From Epiperipatus broadwayi (taxonomy: Eukaryota; Onychophora; Udeonychophora; Euonychophora; Peripatidae), in assembly GCA_028023455.1 (NCBI GenBank), contig JAQFVV010012994.1:124001-188000 (forward strand): 64,000 nucleotides of DNA, in the 5' to 3' direction. How positions within the stretch are numbered: position 1 is the stretch's first letter; the number at the start of each line of letters is the position of its first letter. Below the pieces are notes generated by a model. That model worked only from the letters and a program-made list of their open reading frames with translations, ran no database searches and had not been told where the DNA came from. The position numbers were made by a program, and so were the translations under genes. Positions 24,487-36,319 of this stretch are shown here, one piece after another.

Positions 24487-26338
24487 ATTTAAATTAATAC
24501 TAATATTAATACTGCATTCTTCCAATTATCTGCTATATCTTTATCATTTAGACTTTGATATATAACTTTGCCAAAAATTTGTCTATTTCTTCACCTGCTT
24601 CTTTTATTATATCTATATAAATCTTGATAGAATGTTACACATTTTATAATGTCATCTCTGTTTTTAATAATAGTTCCATCTTTGTTTTCTTATTGCAGAA
24701 ATAAATTTCCTATCATTAACAAGATGTTGCTTTACCCTCTTGAGACTTTTATTCTCTTCTATAGCTTTCCTTGCTAGTTCATAATTATAATTTCTCATAT
24801 CATTGTCAACTCTTCTTTGTACCATTTTACAAACTTCAACATATTCAATCCTCTTTAATGCATCATTTTTATATATTTTAATCAACCTTCTTTTCTTCAT
24901 AAATTGTTTTATGTCAGTAGAAATTTTACCAGTCAAATGCTGCTTTTTTATACCAGCTTTCTTTGTTGCAGTTTTTTTTTAAAGTTTATCAGTTATCTTC
25001 CTATTGATTTTGTTCAAATCTGAATCATATTCAAAATCTGTTAATATTTGAAAGCGATTCTCATTGGAATGCTTCTGAAGATTAGGAATATCAATTGTGA
25101 ATATTGTATTTCTTAATAATTTTTGTCTTTCTAGTTTTACATTAACATGTATCTTACATCTCACTAATCGATGATCACTTTCTGTGTTGAGTTTATTAAG
25201 AACACTACTATCATGAAATACATATTTTCTGTTATTCTAACTAGAATCCAATTCTATTATACTTTCATTTGGATACTACCATGTCTATTTCCGGTTTAAC
25301 AGTTTTCTCAAAGAAAGAATTCATAATGCAAAGTTTTTTTTTTCTGTAAACTTCACAAGTCTATATCCTCTCTCATTTCTATTACCATAATCAAATTTAT
25401 CTACAGCACTTTAATCTTTCAATTCTTTGCCAATTCTAAAATTAAAATCTCCCACCACAATTTTCAAAATGTTGTTTGGTCTAAACAAAAGCCTTTTGTA
25501 CATCCATGTAAAAATCCTCTACTTTTTTATCACAATGAGAACTTGTAGGGGCATAAATCTGAATTATCTGCATTTGGTAAATGCTATTAAGTTGAGTAAC
25601 TTATCTTGCCATTCTGTCCGATACACTATTAATCTCCATAGTGTTATTCTTCCATTTTTTATTTATATTGAATCCTACTCCACTTGTACTTCCAATGTTT
25701 ATGCTTTTGTAGTATAATATAAATTCATTTTTTTAATCAATTACTCTTCACCTTTTCTTCTAACATCACAAAGTCCAATTATGTCTTGTTTAATATTAGA
25801 CAGTTCTTTTTCCAATTCTTGCAATTTTCCTTCACTTGAAAGTGATCTACAATTTTTGTAAATACCTAAATAAAAGATCATCATCAAATGGCAGCCTGGG
25901 TTCCACAATCAGGAGATTGTTTGCTGGTGACTTTACAGCCTTCTGAGAATAAGGGTCATGATTTATTTTTGTCTGTCATGATTGTAAAAATCAATTAAAA
26001 AAAAAAAAATTCATTCACACACACATTATTCTGCCATCAAGATAACTCAACTGATATTTTTTTAGTTAAAAGCTATCAGACAACTGAGAAATAAAACCAT
26101 ATTGTTTCTTGATCTTAAACTCAGAGATAAATAATCAATAATCTTACCACATTGGGTAATACATGTTAGTGAGCAGCCTATTCATGTTTGTATACTATAT
26201 GAATAATCATATAATAATAATAGCTGCAACAATAAGAATGTATGGAGTAAGCATAAGGAATTTGCCCTGCTTGCTTTCTTTAAGAACTCCAAAAGGAATC
26301 AAAAAGTCTCATTTTAGTTAGCAAATTCCTGTGTGCAG
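24487..26338 (-). mobile_element. RTE-like retrotransposon, decayed copy lacking the 3' half
   Basis: On the minus strand this aligns with the 5' leader, endonuclease and early reverse transcriptase region of the element at 1139-4430 (corresponding to about 2455-4430 there). Open fragments at 24664-24936 and 24979-25164 carry pieces of the linker between endonuclease and reverse transcriptase (KRIEYVEVCKMVQRRVDNDM; MRCKIHVNVKLERQKLLRNT). There are several stops and frameshifts. The 5' end is at the expected position (26338), but the 3' half including the reverse transcriptase active site and TCA tail is absent. This is unusual, since these elements normally lose their 5' side; a later deletion or rearrangement is likely. 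Confidence 0.8.
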
Positions 26339-26701
26339 ACTGGTGATCATTATTAAACAGAAAATGCAAAGAAATTATAAAATTAAGTTCACATAGTATT
26401 AAAAAAATTAAAATTTTTTATAAAAGTAATAATAAAAATTTATGAAAACAACAAAAACTTTCATACTGCTAAAATATTCTCAGAAAAGCAACAGCAGGAA
26501 GTAGTATTAATATTTTATATTATAGCATAATAGCACTAATACTAACTGCAACAATAAATCAATAATAAAAGTAATAAAAGACAGGATAATAAAATAATCA
26601 TAATATATTAAAGTTATAAATAGTGATAATAATGACAATTAAACTCAGAGTAATATGTTATGTTATTAACAACAACAACAAAAATTCTTAAAGATACTTA
26701 C

Positions 26702-26818
26702 AGCACTATGAGTGAGAGAAATGAGTGAAGTAACTAAAGTGTATTCTGGTTTAGCATCACTAGAATTATTAATTCCTCTAACAGGACTGCAGGTTGCCCC
26801 TACATTATTTTTGAGTGC
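26702..26818 (-). CDS. FHIP2A: FHIP2-like gene, exon encoding linker and EYTLVTSLISLTHS block
   Basis: A 117-nt exon, phase 0/0, 39 codons. The acceptor is cttgatag and the donor is gct/gtaagt. It encodes a weakly conserved linker (ALKNNVGATCSPVRGINNSS) followed by DAKPEYTLVTSLISLTHSA, which aligns to the FHIP2A motif DYNLVNSLLNLTRSP. The next exon continues with DSRVAVKACEG, preserving the family order. The identification rests mainly on the second half and on phase compatibility. An additional linker exon between 26819 and 36196 is possible because vertebrate proteins are longer here. Confidence 0.85.
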
Positions 26819-28029
26819 CTATCAAGAAGATAGAAAAATAAAACATGCAATACATATTTTTATCTTATAATACAGAAAATAAATAAATGACTCAATTCGA
26901 CAACACTGATATGAAAATAATAATTTATAAAAATTTTAATTAGACATTTATTTCTTATTGAATTAAACATTTTATAATTCAGTAGAGCAATGAACATCAA
27001 CTAAAATTCTTCGAAAAACATTTCCATATTTAAAAAATATTTCATTGCATTTTTTTTTATTATAGCAACTATTGGTACCAAATATTACAAAAATAAATGA
27101 CATAATGAAAATACAAAACAAAATCAATAAAAGATGAAAAAAAAAAAAAGATATGAGCATGAAAAGCTTGATATCATTCCCATTTGATGTACACATTATT
27201 AACTATTACAAATTATTATTTTTTTATTTTATTTTTATATTTTATTACTGAATTGGATGAAAATGATTAAAGCCATACTGTTAACAAAAACCAAAATAAA
27301 TTGTCTGTTATTAAATGTAATGATGCAAATAAAAATAACATTGCTACAATATATTAATTTAAAAAACCATTCAGGAGAATAGTCAAGAAAATATGACATT
27401 CAATATTAAATAAAATGATAATTGAATTAAAAATAACTTATAATGCAATTTAATACTCAAACTTTAATTCAATTAATATTTATTAGGATAAATTGTAAAC
27501 CACAAGTCTCTAAAAAGAAGATGAATTGCTAACTGAATATAGTCTAAAAATTCAATAATAAATTTTTGCACAAATTTAAAACCTGCCAGATAATTTTCTG
27601 GAGAGCATTTTATTGGGAATCATTAGTAAAGTCAAAGTATAATGAAAATGAACTTTACTTTTTTATTGATACTGTGTATTGTCTACCTGACATAAAAATA
27701 AGTAAGATATTTGTCTAGGCTAAGTAATTTTAAGGCATTCAATTAATGCAATTGTTATTTTGGATATTATATTTTTATAATAAGGATAGGCTTATTAGTT
27801 TGGCAATCCTTAGTTGAGATCTTTGCACAAGTTAGCACAAACACTGGATTTCAGTGAGGCAGTGGTTTAGGCTGGTAAAGACTCCATATTTAGGCAGCCC
27901 TAATTAGAGATCCCCTTTTCTATCCAAAAGTGGAAAGACCTACAAAATGTTGTTTAAAAATGGCCTTTCTCACATAGTCTGCTAGGTTATTATGCCTGGT
28001 AGATTACTCATTTCAGTAATAAAAATAAC

Positions 28030-28553
28030 ATCAGTAGTCATGTAAATAAGATATTTATTTTATATAATGCGATGTTTTAAACTGTAATAATAATCAGCAT
28101 TAAGCTAATGCACATGCGCTTTGTGGATTTTAACAATAAATGAATACTCTCATTTTTCAAATACAAGATAAAGTCTTTGTGAAAGAATAGAATGAATCCA
28201 CCTATTCTTTCAACCCAAACGTTTAAGTATGGGCAAATATTAAGTATCTGAAAATGAGAGCATGAAGATATTAACCATCACTTTAAATTACTTTTACTAT
28301 GTCTGAATGAATGACGCCTGCGAAATTTACTAGAATTTACGATACGTCATTCTTGAATGAAATTATACATATGTAAATAAGATATTTATTTTATATAGCG
28401 CGATGTTTTAAACTGTAATAATAATCAGCATTAAGTTAATGCACATGCGCTTTGTGGATTTTAACAATAAATGAATACTGAGAGTATTCATTTATTGTTA
28501 AAATCCACAAAGCACATGTGCATTAGCTTAATGCTGATTATTATATCAGTAGT
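28030..28553. repeat. Composite repeat: two direct 109-bp units plus an inverted arm
   Basis: Unit 1 (28040-28148) and unit 2 (28371-28479) are nearly identical, starting atgtaaataagatattt and ending taaatgaatact. Immediately after unit 2, 28483-28544 is the inverted copy of the last 62 bases of the unit, giving an almost loopless palindrome centred near 28481. The whole block (28039-28544) is bounded by the 9-base direct repeat atcagtagt (28030-28038 and 28545-28553). The inverted arm abuts the right repeat, while the left arm is preceded by a 48-base extension; this asymmetry is shared with the foldbacks at 33204, 38017 and 60521. Confidence 0.6.
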
Positions 28554-28779
28554 AATGGTAAAGCAAAAGGCAGTAGTAGTATTAAAGGTAACTATTATAA
28601 ATCTATTTTTTTCATAAATACAATTATATAGAATGTGCAAAATTTACTTGATACAAACACTTTAAGACCAAAATGGAGGATTATACTAGTGATTAAGGAA
28701 CTATCAAGATTTAAGGCTGATAATAGAACACATGGATAAATACAAATGATTTTTTGAAAAGACAAACCAGTCAGTGAAA

Positions 28780-31310
28780 AGAGAATGCATGAGGTTGGAT
28801 TTGCTGTAAAATCTAATTTAATATCTTCTAAAATTAAAATTTCTTGTTGTACCAATGAAAAACTAATGATGTTGAAATTTGCTTTGCGCAATAGTACTAA
28901 TGCTCATTTTACTAATGTTTATGCTTTAACCTTAGATTCAGAAAAGGAAAACTTTTATTCCTTGTTGGATAGCATTATTGCAGCAATACTATTAAAAGAT
29001 CAATTTTTTTCTTCTTGGAAACATTAATGCATGTGCTGGTACAAATAGTAGACTTTGGCTAAAAGTTCTTGGAAATAATGGTTACTGGTGCTATAAATTT
29101 AAATAGTCTGTTATTATTAAATTTATATACAATCACAAACACTTTGTTTAGATATAATAACCACTATAAAGAAACATGGGTGCATTTATGCTCAAAACAG
29201 TGGCATTTAATAGATTACATTATACTTAGGAATTAGAATACAAGATAAGTTCACATTTGTGAGCATTTACAAGCACAGATTTTTGGACAGATCATAAATT
29301 AGTATGTTCAAAGATTAAAATGAAAGTTGCATTAAAAAAAGTATTATTCCAATCATATTCACAAGAAAATTGGTATTTGAATTTTAGATGACTCTACTAT
29401 ACATATGAAATGTCAACAGCTATTAACCACTAAAATAATTATTTTGAATCTTCAGGATTATCATATTGCTAAAACTGGAATTCTCTTAAGGAGTGTATTA
29501 TAGACACAAGTAAATCTATTCTTGAGTTCACTAAAAAGAACAATCATGATTAGTTTTTTGACTATAATCCTGTTATTAATGATTTAATTAAAAGGGAACA
29601 TGTGGCATTTTCTTCTTGATAGAATAATAGATTAAATGTAGAATATCATAATAAATATAAAGATCTGAAGATGGCTATAGCTATTTTTTATATGGATAAG
29701 AGAAACAATATCAGAATCCTATTAAATCCTGCAATGGCACACTATTGGATGACAATATTTTGAACAAATGGATAAAATATTTTGATCATCTTTTGAATAA
29801 TGATATAAAAATTGGGATCATAATTTTTAATTATACAAGAATTAGAATTATGATTTTTAATTGTAACCTTAAAAATGAGAAAGCTGCAGGTTTTAATGAA
29901 ATACCTGGAGAAATTTAAAAATAGTGATATTTTTAGCTTAAAAAATAGTGGACTTTTTTAGAAGTATGTGACATCCAATCTCAAGGATGCTTTTATTGTT
30001 TCATTTTTTAAAAACAATGGGAATAGACAGGATTGTTGTAATTATCATGGATTATCATTTTTATCCATTACAGCAAATGTACTTTCAAGAATTTAGCTAA
30101 ACAAGTGACTACCAATGGCAGATTAATGCTTATCAGATATTTAATATGGTTTTAGAAAATCAAGAAGGATTATAGACATGATGTTTGTTGTCATGCAAAT
30201 GGAAGAAAAATGTTGGGAACAAAACTGTGATTAATATTGTTTTTATTGATTTGATCAAAGCATTTGATTCAATTAATAGGATAAGTCTATAGCATTATTT
30301 GAATTTAGTTGGATGTTCACAAAAATTTATTCACATTGTGCAGCTTCTAAATGATAAAATGAAAAGAAGCGTTATTGTTACAGGTATAAAATCTGAGACA
30401 TTTGAAACTGGTGTTAAATGAGGATTTTTTCCTCCACCATTGTTTTCAATTATTATGACAATGGTCTTTGGAGTTTTTTATAAGCAGCTTAATAATAGAG
30501 ATCAAGATACAATACAGGTTTGATGATGGAACTTTTGAATTGATTAAAAGGAAAAGCAAAAACGTTTTTTTCTTGGATTTTAGATTTACAATAGGCTGAT
30601 AATTGTGTTATTTTTGACAATTTCAAAAAATGATTTACAGAATGTTCTTAATCAACCAGTGATAAAAATAAAATTCTCAGCAACTTTTAGTTTGTATGGT
30701 TATCAACTTGAGAATATAAATTAGTTAAAATACCTTGGTAGTTTTACAAACAGAAAAGTGTCTTAGATGTTGAGGTACAACAAAAACTTCAACATACTAC
30801 AACTACTTTTAACAAATTAAAAAATAAGAGTATTTCATCACAGGAAAATAGTTACTGCAACTAAGTTAGCTATATATAGAGCTGTTGTTTTACCAAATTT
30901 ATTGTATGGAAATGAAACTTGGATTAGGAAAGTTACATTTAAAAATGCTCTATAAAATTTTAAAAATATAGTGGCAAGATCATAAAGCCAATCAATATAT
31001 TTTTTAACTTTGATACTATTGAGTCCACTATTGCAAAATCACATTTATATTGGATTTGACATATAAAACAAATGAACAATAAGACTTCCTAAAAAGGTGT
31101 TTTACAGTGAACTTGAGCATGGTTTTTATGGGAGGGGTAAACTCCATCTACTTAATAGGATTTTTCAAAGATATTCTAAAACAAATGCAATGTCAACTGT
31201 TAACATTGGGAAGACATAACAGAAAATACAATACATTGGAGAGCTACAATTTTAACATAGTGCTGAAGTATTTCAAAAAGAAAAGCTTTCTGCTGAAGAT
31301 AGAATCATAA
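28780..31310 (+). mobile_element. Highly decayed non-LTR retrotransposon (second family)
   Basis: The plus strand carries fragments of an endonuclease followed by a reverse transcriptase, broken by many stops and frameshifts. At 28785-29027 the frame reads MHEVGFAVKSNL and NVYALT, resembling endonuclease segments (GFAVK..., SAYAPT). Around 30240-30290 it encodes FIDLIKAFDSINR, the reverse transcriptase motif with the first catalytic aspartate. Near 30395-30425 is a GVK motif followed by a stop. Near 30515-30560 is RFDDGTFELIKRKSKN, which resembles the RYRTDGKLFNLRRLQAKTK stretch of a widespread animal endonuclease-reverse transcriptase family, followed by a decayed ADN-C box at about 30595. 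Later frames include a TYGNETW-like remnant (lygnetwi at 30902-30925). The ends are not defined. It differs in sequence from the RTE-like family in this window and is much older. Confidence 0.65.
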
Positions 31311-31690
31311 AATATCAAATAAACAGAAAAATGAACCAGCATGTTCTATATGTGAATGTATTTGTGGCTCACAGATTGATTTGTATAATCATTACAAAAC
31401 TCATTTCTAGAGTAAGTTTTTGTTTCTCTCTTTGTGTGTATGTGTGTGTGTATTTGTATTAATGGTCACACTCATTTCTAAATGGTTAATTTTTATTATT
31501 AAAACCCATATTTATTTTAAGATCAGAATAATATCTATTTTACATCTTTTCTTGATTTTACCGAATATTGATATAAAGAGTAAATAAATTATATTGTTTT
31601 ATATGCAACAGCTTTTATAACAACAGCACATAATTAATGTTTTACTACTGCTTAAATATATAACCCATATAAATATAATTATAATTCCAG

Positions 31691-32148
31691 AACATTCTTG
31701 TTCACACATGGTACCTGGAATTATTTGTAAGCAAACTCATGCTGAATCATTTTTGAAATAAATTTGCAAATATAATTTTAACTTTCCATTTATCAATGCC
31801 AGTCTATTCAGTCTTATAAAAAGAGATATCCTCTTTCATCTGAATTCCAACCATATATATTGTAAACAAATCAACATTGATATCCGAAAAGACAGGAACT
31901 TATTATTAGTGATAATAATAAAGATCATGGCTAATAGTAAGTTTCAGCCTTTTCAGATGTCAATGTTGATTTATTTACAATATATAAGGTTGAAGGTCAG
32001 ATAAAAGAGGATATTTCCTTTTATCAGACTGAATGAATTGACATTGATAAATGGAAAGTTAAAATTATATCTGCAAGTTTATTTTTAAATGGTTCATTAT
32101 GAGTCTGTTTATAAATAATTCCAGATAATATATTTGAGCAAGAATGTT
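31691..32148. repeat. Long foldback (inverted repeat), arms about 215 bp
   Basis: The left arm starts aacattcttg and the right arm ends caagaatgtt. Matching blocks run throughout, for example ttaactttccatttatcaatg with cattgataaatggaaagttaa, and tatattgtaaa with tttacaatata. Identity is about 80 percent by eye and the loop is short. No clear target-site duplication was found. It lies in an intron of the FHIP2-like gene. Confidence 0.65.
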
Positions 32149-33190
32149 TATGAATCAAAATACATGAACTTATTGAACTGTGGATGTTTAACACTCTCTT
32201 CTTCTTCAAAAAAAAATTCAGAAAACCATGTGATTTGGATAATAAAAGTTCTCAATTGAAAAGTTAACACTTTTAGCAATAATTAATAATAAAGCTATTA
32301 TTAACAAATTATGAAAAAGAATCATGTTGTTTGTTAAATGATCTATTAAAAAAAATGTAAAAAATTACAACTTAATCATTTTTGCCATCACTTTATTATT
32401 TGAAATAATAAAAAGTATTGACAGACATAGTTTTTATGAAAAGAAAATGAACTAGAAAATTAAACTATGTGATATAAATAAAAATGTAGTCCTTCTCATA
32501 AATTAATGAATTTTATTTTATTCTATACTGAACATATCGAACTGTTAATTTTTGAAATAGTTGATCTATAAAAAACAACTCGGTATATTTGTGGCCAATT
32601 AAATATTGTCTCACTTAAGTTCAATATTTTTACCAAAAAATTTAACAAGTTTCTTTTACTCCAGCACAGATCTTTGAAATAAGTTACAATACTAATAACT
32701 AAATGTTTGTTGCTTGAGAGGTAATGTGATGTTTAAGCATTGAAAATAACAGCTAATTTGTAAACCAAAAAACTGTAGCTCTTGAATCCATCACTCTTCC
32801 ACTGCATTAAAATACAGAAACCACTATAGTTATAACTCACAAAGAGCTACATTTTCTGAATAAAATTATGTATAAATCAAAATAGGTATAGTTATTTCCT
32901 TATCTCGATTTTTTGTTGTTGTAATAATTGTATTTTTTTTTCTTTAATTATAGTGTAACTGTCTTGTTTTTCTTGTAAATCTGAATATATTTCCATAAAG
33001 TTTTGCAATAAAAAAAAAAAACTTTTAACAAAAAAATTCTGTATGTGAATTCCTTGTGATATATTGTAAAAAAAAAAACATTATTATTTAAAACAAATTT
33101 TCTTCTTAAAAATTTAATAATTATCACAACTTTATTCAGTACAAGACAAAATATTTATTTATATATATGTAATGGAGTCTAATTACTGAC

Positions 33191-33613
33191 TAAATCAATA
33201 GAACCACTAAACATCACATGATCACCATCTCAACTAGCACATAATTGTTGTAAACAAAAACAAAACTCTCCATACAGTGCCACCCTGTGCTAACCAGAGT
33301 AATCAATAGATGCCAGAAGGCTTGTGCATAAAATCCCTATCTAGTGCCTACTCATCCAATATCCCCAGACTAGTTTCTGGCTTGTGTCTATCATCAGTGA
33401 GGAGCCTTGGATCTGAGAGCACTGCACCTAGATCTTAGATCCAAGGTTCCTCACTGATGATGGCACAAGCCAGAAACTAGTCTGGGGATATTGAATGAGT
33501 AGGCACTAGATAGGGATTTTATGCACAAGCCTTCTGGCATCTATTAATTACTCTGGTTAGCACAGGGTGGCACTACTGTATGGAGAGTTTTGCCTTTGTT
33601 TAAATCAATAGAA
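33191..33613. mobile_element. Foldback retroelement relic with 13-bp target-site duplication and hammerhead-like core
   Basis: The block 33204-33600 is bounded by perfect 13-base direct repeats TAAATCAATAGAA (33191-33203 and 33601-33613). Inside are inverted arms of about 155 bp (from about 33262, and up to 33600) with roughly 94 percent identity and a loop of some 25 bases; the left arm is preceded by a 58-base unpaired extension. Each arm carries a hammerhead-type core reading out of the loop. Duplications of variable length, a one-sided extension and hammerhead motifs fit terminal repeats of Penelope-like elements or retrozymes. Confidence 0.6.
33445..33520 (+). ncRNA. Hammerhead ribozyme-like motif in right arm of the foldback
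   Basis: Seen on the plus strand: CTGATGA (33454-33460), a perfect stem II TGGC-ACAA-GCCA (33461-33472), GAAA (33473-33476), a possible stem III CTAGT (33477-33481) with ACTAG (33505-33509), and a possible stem I ttcct (33447-33451) with aggga (33512-33516). The conserved hammerhead core is intact at the sequence level, but the base following stem III is A where U is expected before the cleavage site, so activity is uncertain. The opposite arm has the same core on the minus strand (CTGATGA at 33397-33391) with a damaged stem II. Confidence 0.5.
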
Positions 33614-36196
33614 ATGACATTTTTAACTTTAATACATTAGAATGTTGTTTATCTGAACTAAATTGGATTGGATGTGGTCTAGTATATTGAAAAGTTCAGA
33701 AAAATTAAATATACACAAAAAATATTCACTTTGCATTAACCAAAATACAATAAACCTTATAATTTAATTATTAATGCAAAGTATTACGATTGCATTTTTA
33801 AAACCATGATGCATTATAAAAAAAAAATTGAATTACCAATAATGAATATAATCAAAACAATTTGGAGAAATTAACAAAAGAAATTTAAAAAATCTAAAGT
33901 CAATCCTTACTATTTAATTCACTTTAACAGAAAGGTTATGTAATATCAGCAACTATACCCCCTTCTTTAAGTTTAGTAACCTAGAAATTCTCATCGATAT
34001 TGTAAAAAAATAATATTATATTAAAAAAAAAAAAAAAGACCAAACAATTAAAAATATACCGCATATTCAATTTATAATGGACTTTTCTTAGAAAGTTTGA
34101 TAATGTTTTACTAATAATCCCAAACAATTCAATTTTAAAAGAACCCTATCTTAGCCAGAAAACCAATCAGTTCTATAATAAAAACATCTATAAAACCTTA
34201 AAACAAATGCAATTATACAATTCAGACAGTCTATGATCATTACATAATTGTATCTCTAGATAAATTTGCTTTAATGTCATAGTGTTATATACAAATATTT
34301 TGATATCAAGCCTATTAAAAAATATTTAATTATTTCAAAATAAAAAAAATGCAAATTATAAATTGTAACAATTAAATATTTATTAAAAAATTAGAAGAAT
34401 AAAAAAATTTTAACTAAATTTTTTTAATGCTTTTATTTCTGTTTTTTAATATCATTATGTGATATTAGTGTTCAACTTCTAATTAATTTCTTATATGTAA
34501 AATGTTTTGTGATTCTTCATAACACTATTTTGAATTATGAGATTTTTTTTTTTTTCTAATAGTTTATTTAATTAACAAAAATGTTTCAATTTCTACAGTA
34601 TTTCAAAAATGCTAAATTATAAAATTTAATTATCAATTTCTTGAAAATGAAAAATTTTGAAAAGTTTTCTTAAGCTGAATTAATATCAGCTGTTAATAGT
34701 AATAAGGAAATATCTAATATCAATAACATATATTCTATTTAATTAAGATTAGCAATTTAAATAGTACCAAAACTTTCATTTATATAAATCCTTGAAACTA
34801 GAAATTAAGATTTGCATGGATTTACAATTCATTTATCAAATGACAATGATATACAATAATTAAATAAGATAATAAAATAACACAAAATTCTCTTCTCTCA
34901 CTTTATTAATTCAATATCATAAAAGTAGTGACATTTAACAGCAAATATAGTCAGTTGCTTTACTATTGGATTAATTGTTTGATGTCTTATAAATAGTTTA
35001 TATTTCTTACACTATAATTTTTCTCCTATTTGAATAAAAATTTTAATTGAATACCCAGAAAGGAAATCTTAATTAAAGCATGACTTAAGTAGTGAAATTA
35101 TATTTTATGATAGTGATAAATCTGATTTACTTAACAGCTATTAACACTTTCTATGAGACAAATTGTCTTCTGAAAATAAGTTTATGCAATAGGGTAAATT
35201 CAAGTGGGTCAACAATGTTTCTCATCATAATACAGTATTTAATTGGGTGTCCAGAGTTAAGCGAAACTACATTTTCACTAAACAGAAGCATAATATTCAC
35301 TAGTAGAAACCTGAGGTTAAAGTATTTGCATCACTATTTCAATTACTGCCAGAAAGATATCCAAGAAAGGTGTTACCTTTGATATATGAGAGGATAAGAT
35401 AGACTATGATTTAATAATACTTCTATGTAGCAAGGGGTAAGTCTATAACTGCAGAAGGTATTCTAATAATTTTAGATCAAAAGGTACAATATTTAATCAA
35501 AAAGATGTTTGCAAGACAGTAAAAAAAAAAGGATAAAGTACCCTTTAATTAGTCCAATGTATGACAAAAACTTTTTCAACATTCTTGACAGATGATAAAA
35601 GTTTATTTTCCTTCCTTATTTTATTCTTTCTAGCTAAAAAAAAAAGTTAGATATCCATTTGTTGATCATAATTATGGGTTCTTATTATAAGAGAAAAATC
35701 TGAAACTTGTTTGGATTCTGAAAAAAATTTTCAAGTTTCATCTGCATTCACACTTCAGGTCATAAACATGAATGGCAGATGCATTAAGTATTATGCCAGG
35801 AAACACTTTTTCAATCAGACAGTAAAAAGTTTAAATGGAATATTTTGGAGAAGACAACTAAAGAGATCTGAAATTTAAAAAAATCACTGGAAGCAAAATT
35901 AAATAAAAGTGGCTGAAATGGATGACATTAAAAAATTTATGAAAACATTTGAATTGAAAATGAATATTATTAAACAATAAATAGAAAACAACAATAAAAG
36001 CTGAAGTATAATGAGAAATAAAATACAATAATGAGTGAATAACAATAGACTAACAAAGCAGGAAATAAGTATACAGAATAAGATGTAAAAAGTAACCATG
36101 AGAAAAAAAAAAAATGAACTTAAGAAACCTACAGAATAAAGAATGGGAGTATAAACAAATTTTAATATTGTTTTAGCATAATTTAATTTTACATAC

Positions 36197-36319
36197 TTCT
36201 ATAAAAAAGTTGACTAAGTAGGGATCCTGTTTAAGTTTGGCACATACAGTACATAAAAATTGTATTTCTTCATTTTCTGTTGGGGCTGCTCGGACTTCAC
36301 CACATAAACGTATTAACCG
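36197..36319 (-). CDS. FHIP2A: FHIP2-like gene, exon encoding RLIRLCGEV...[12 protein letters not shown] block
   Basis: A 123-nt exon, phase 0/0, 41 codons. The acceptor is aaatttcag and the donor is gaa/gtatgt. It encodes [20 protein letters not shown] followed by [21 protein letters not shown], one of the most conserved stretches of the FHIP2 family. Reading past the donor gives a short unrelated tail and a stop, so the gtatgt donor is preferred. In vertebrate FHIP2A this block is followed by a poorly conserved acidic linker of roughly 70 residues; here the next recognised exon supplies only about 20 residues of linker. Confidence 0.94.

Larger units (their letters stand above)
20110..26701. 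other. Intron of the FHIP2-like gene holding a piggyBac-like element and an old RTE copy
   Basis: Besides the elements listed separately, 22446-24486 is AT-rich with a patch of more complex sequence at about 23590-23920 and 24235-24330 in which no family was recognised. A short fragment at 23140-23185 resembles the end of the foldback at 33204-33600. Confidence 0.6.
26819..36196. other. Intron of the FHIP2-like gene with foldbacks and a decayed LINE
   Basis: It holds the repeat cluster at 28039-28544, a decayed non-LTR element at 28780-31310, foldbacks at 31691-32148 and 33204-33600, and AT-rich sequence. A lysine-rich open stretch around 35917-36060 faintly resembles coiled-coil Gag-like sequence seen near 54278, but this is too weak to call. 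A linker exon of the gene could be hidden here; none was recognised. Confidence 0.55.

Noticed and set aside
35092-35382. A 96-codon plus-strand frame
   Set aside because: Hydrophobic but without recognisable motif; no promoter or splice context; possibly decayed transposon sequence.
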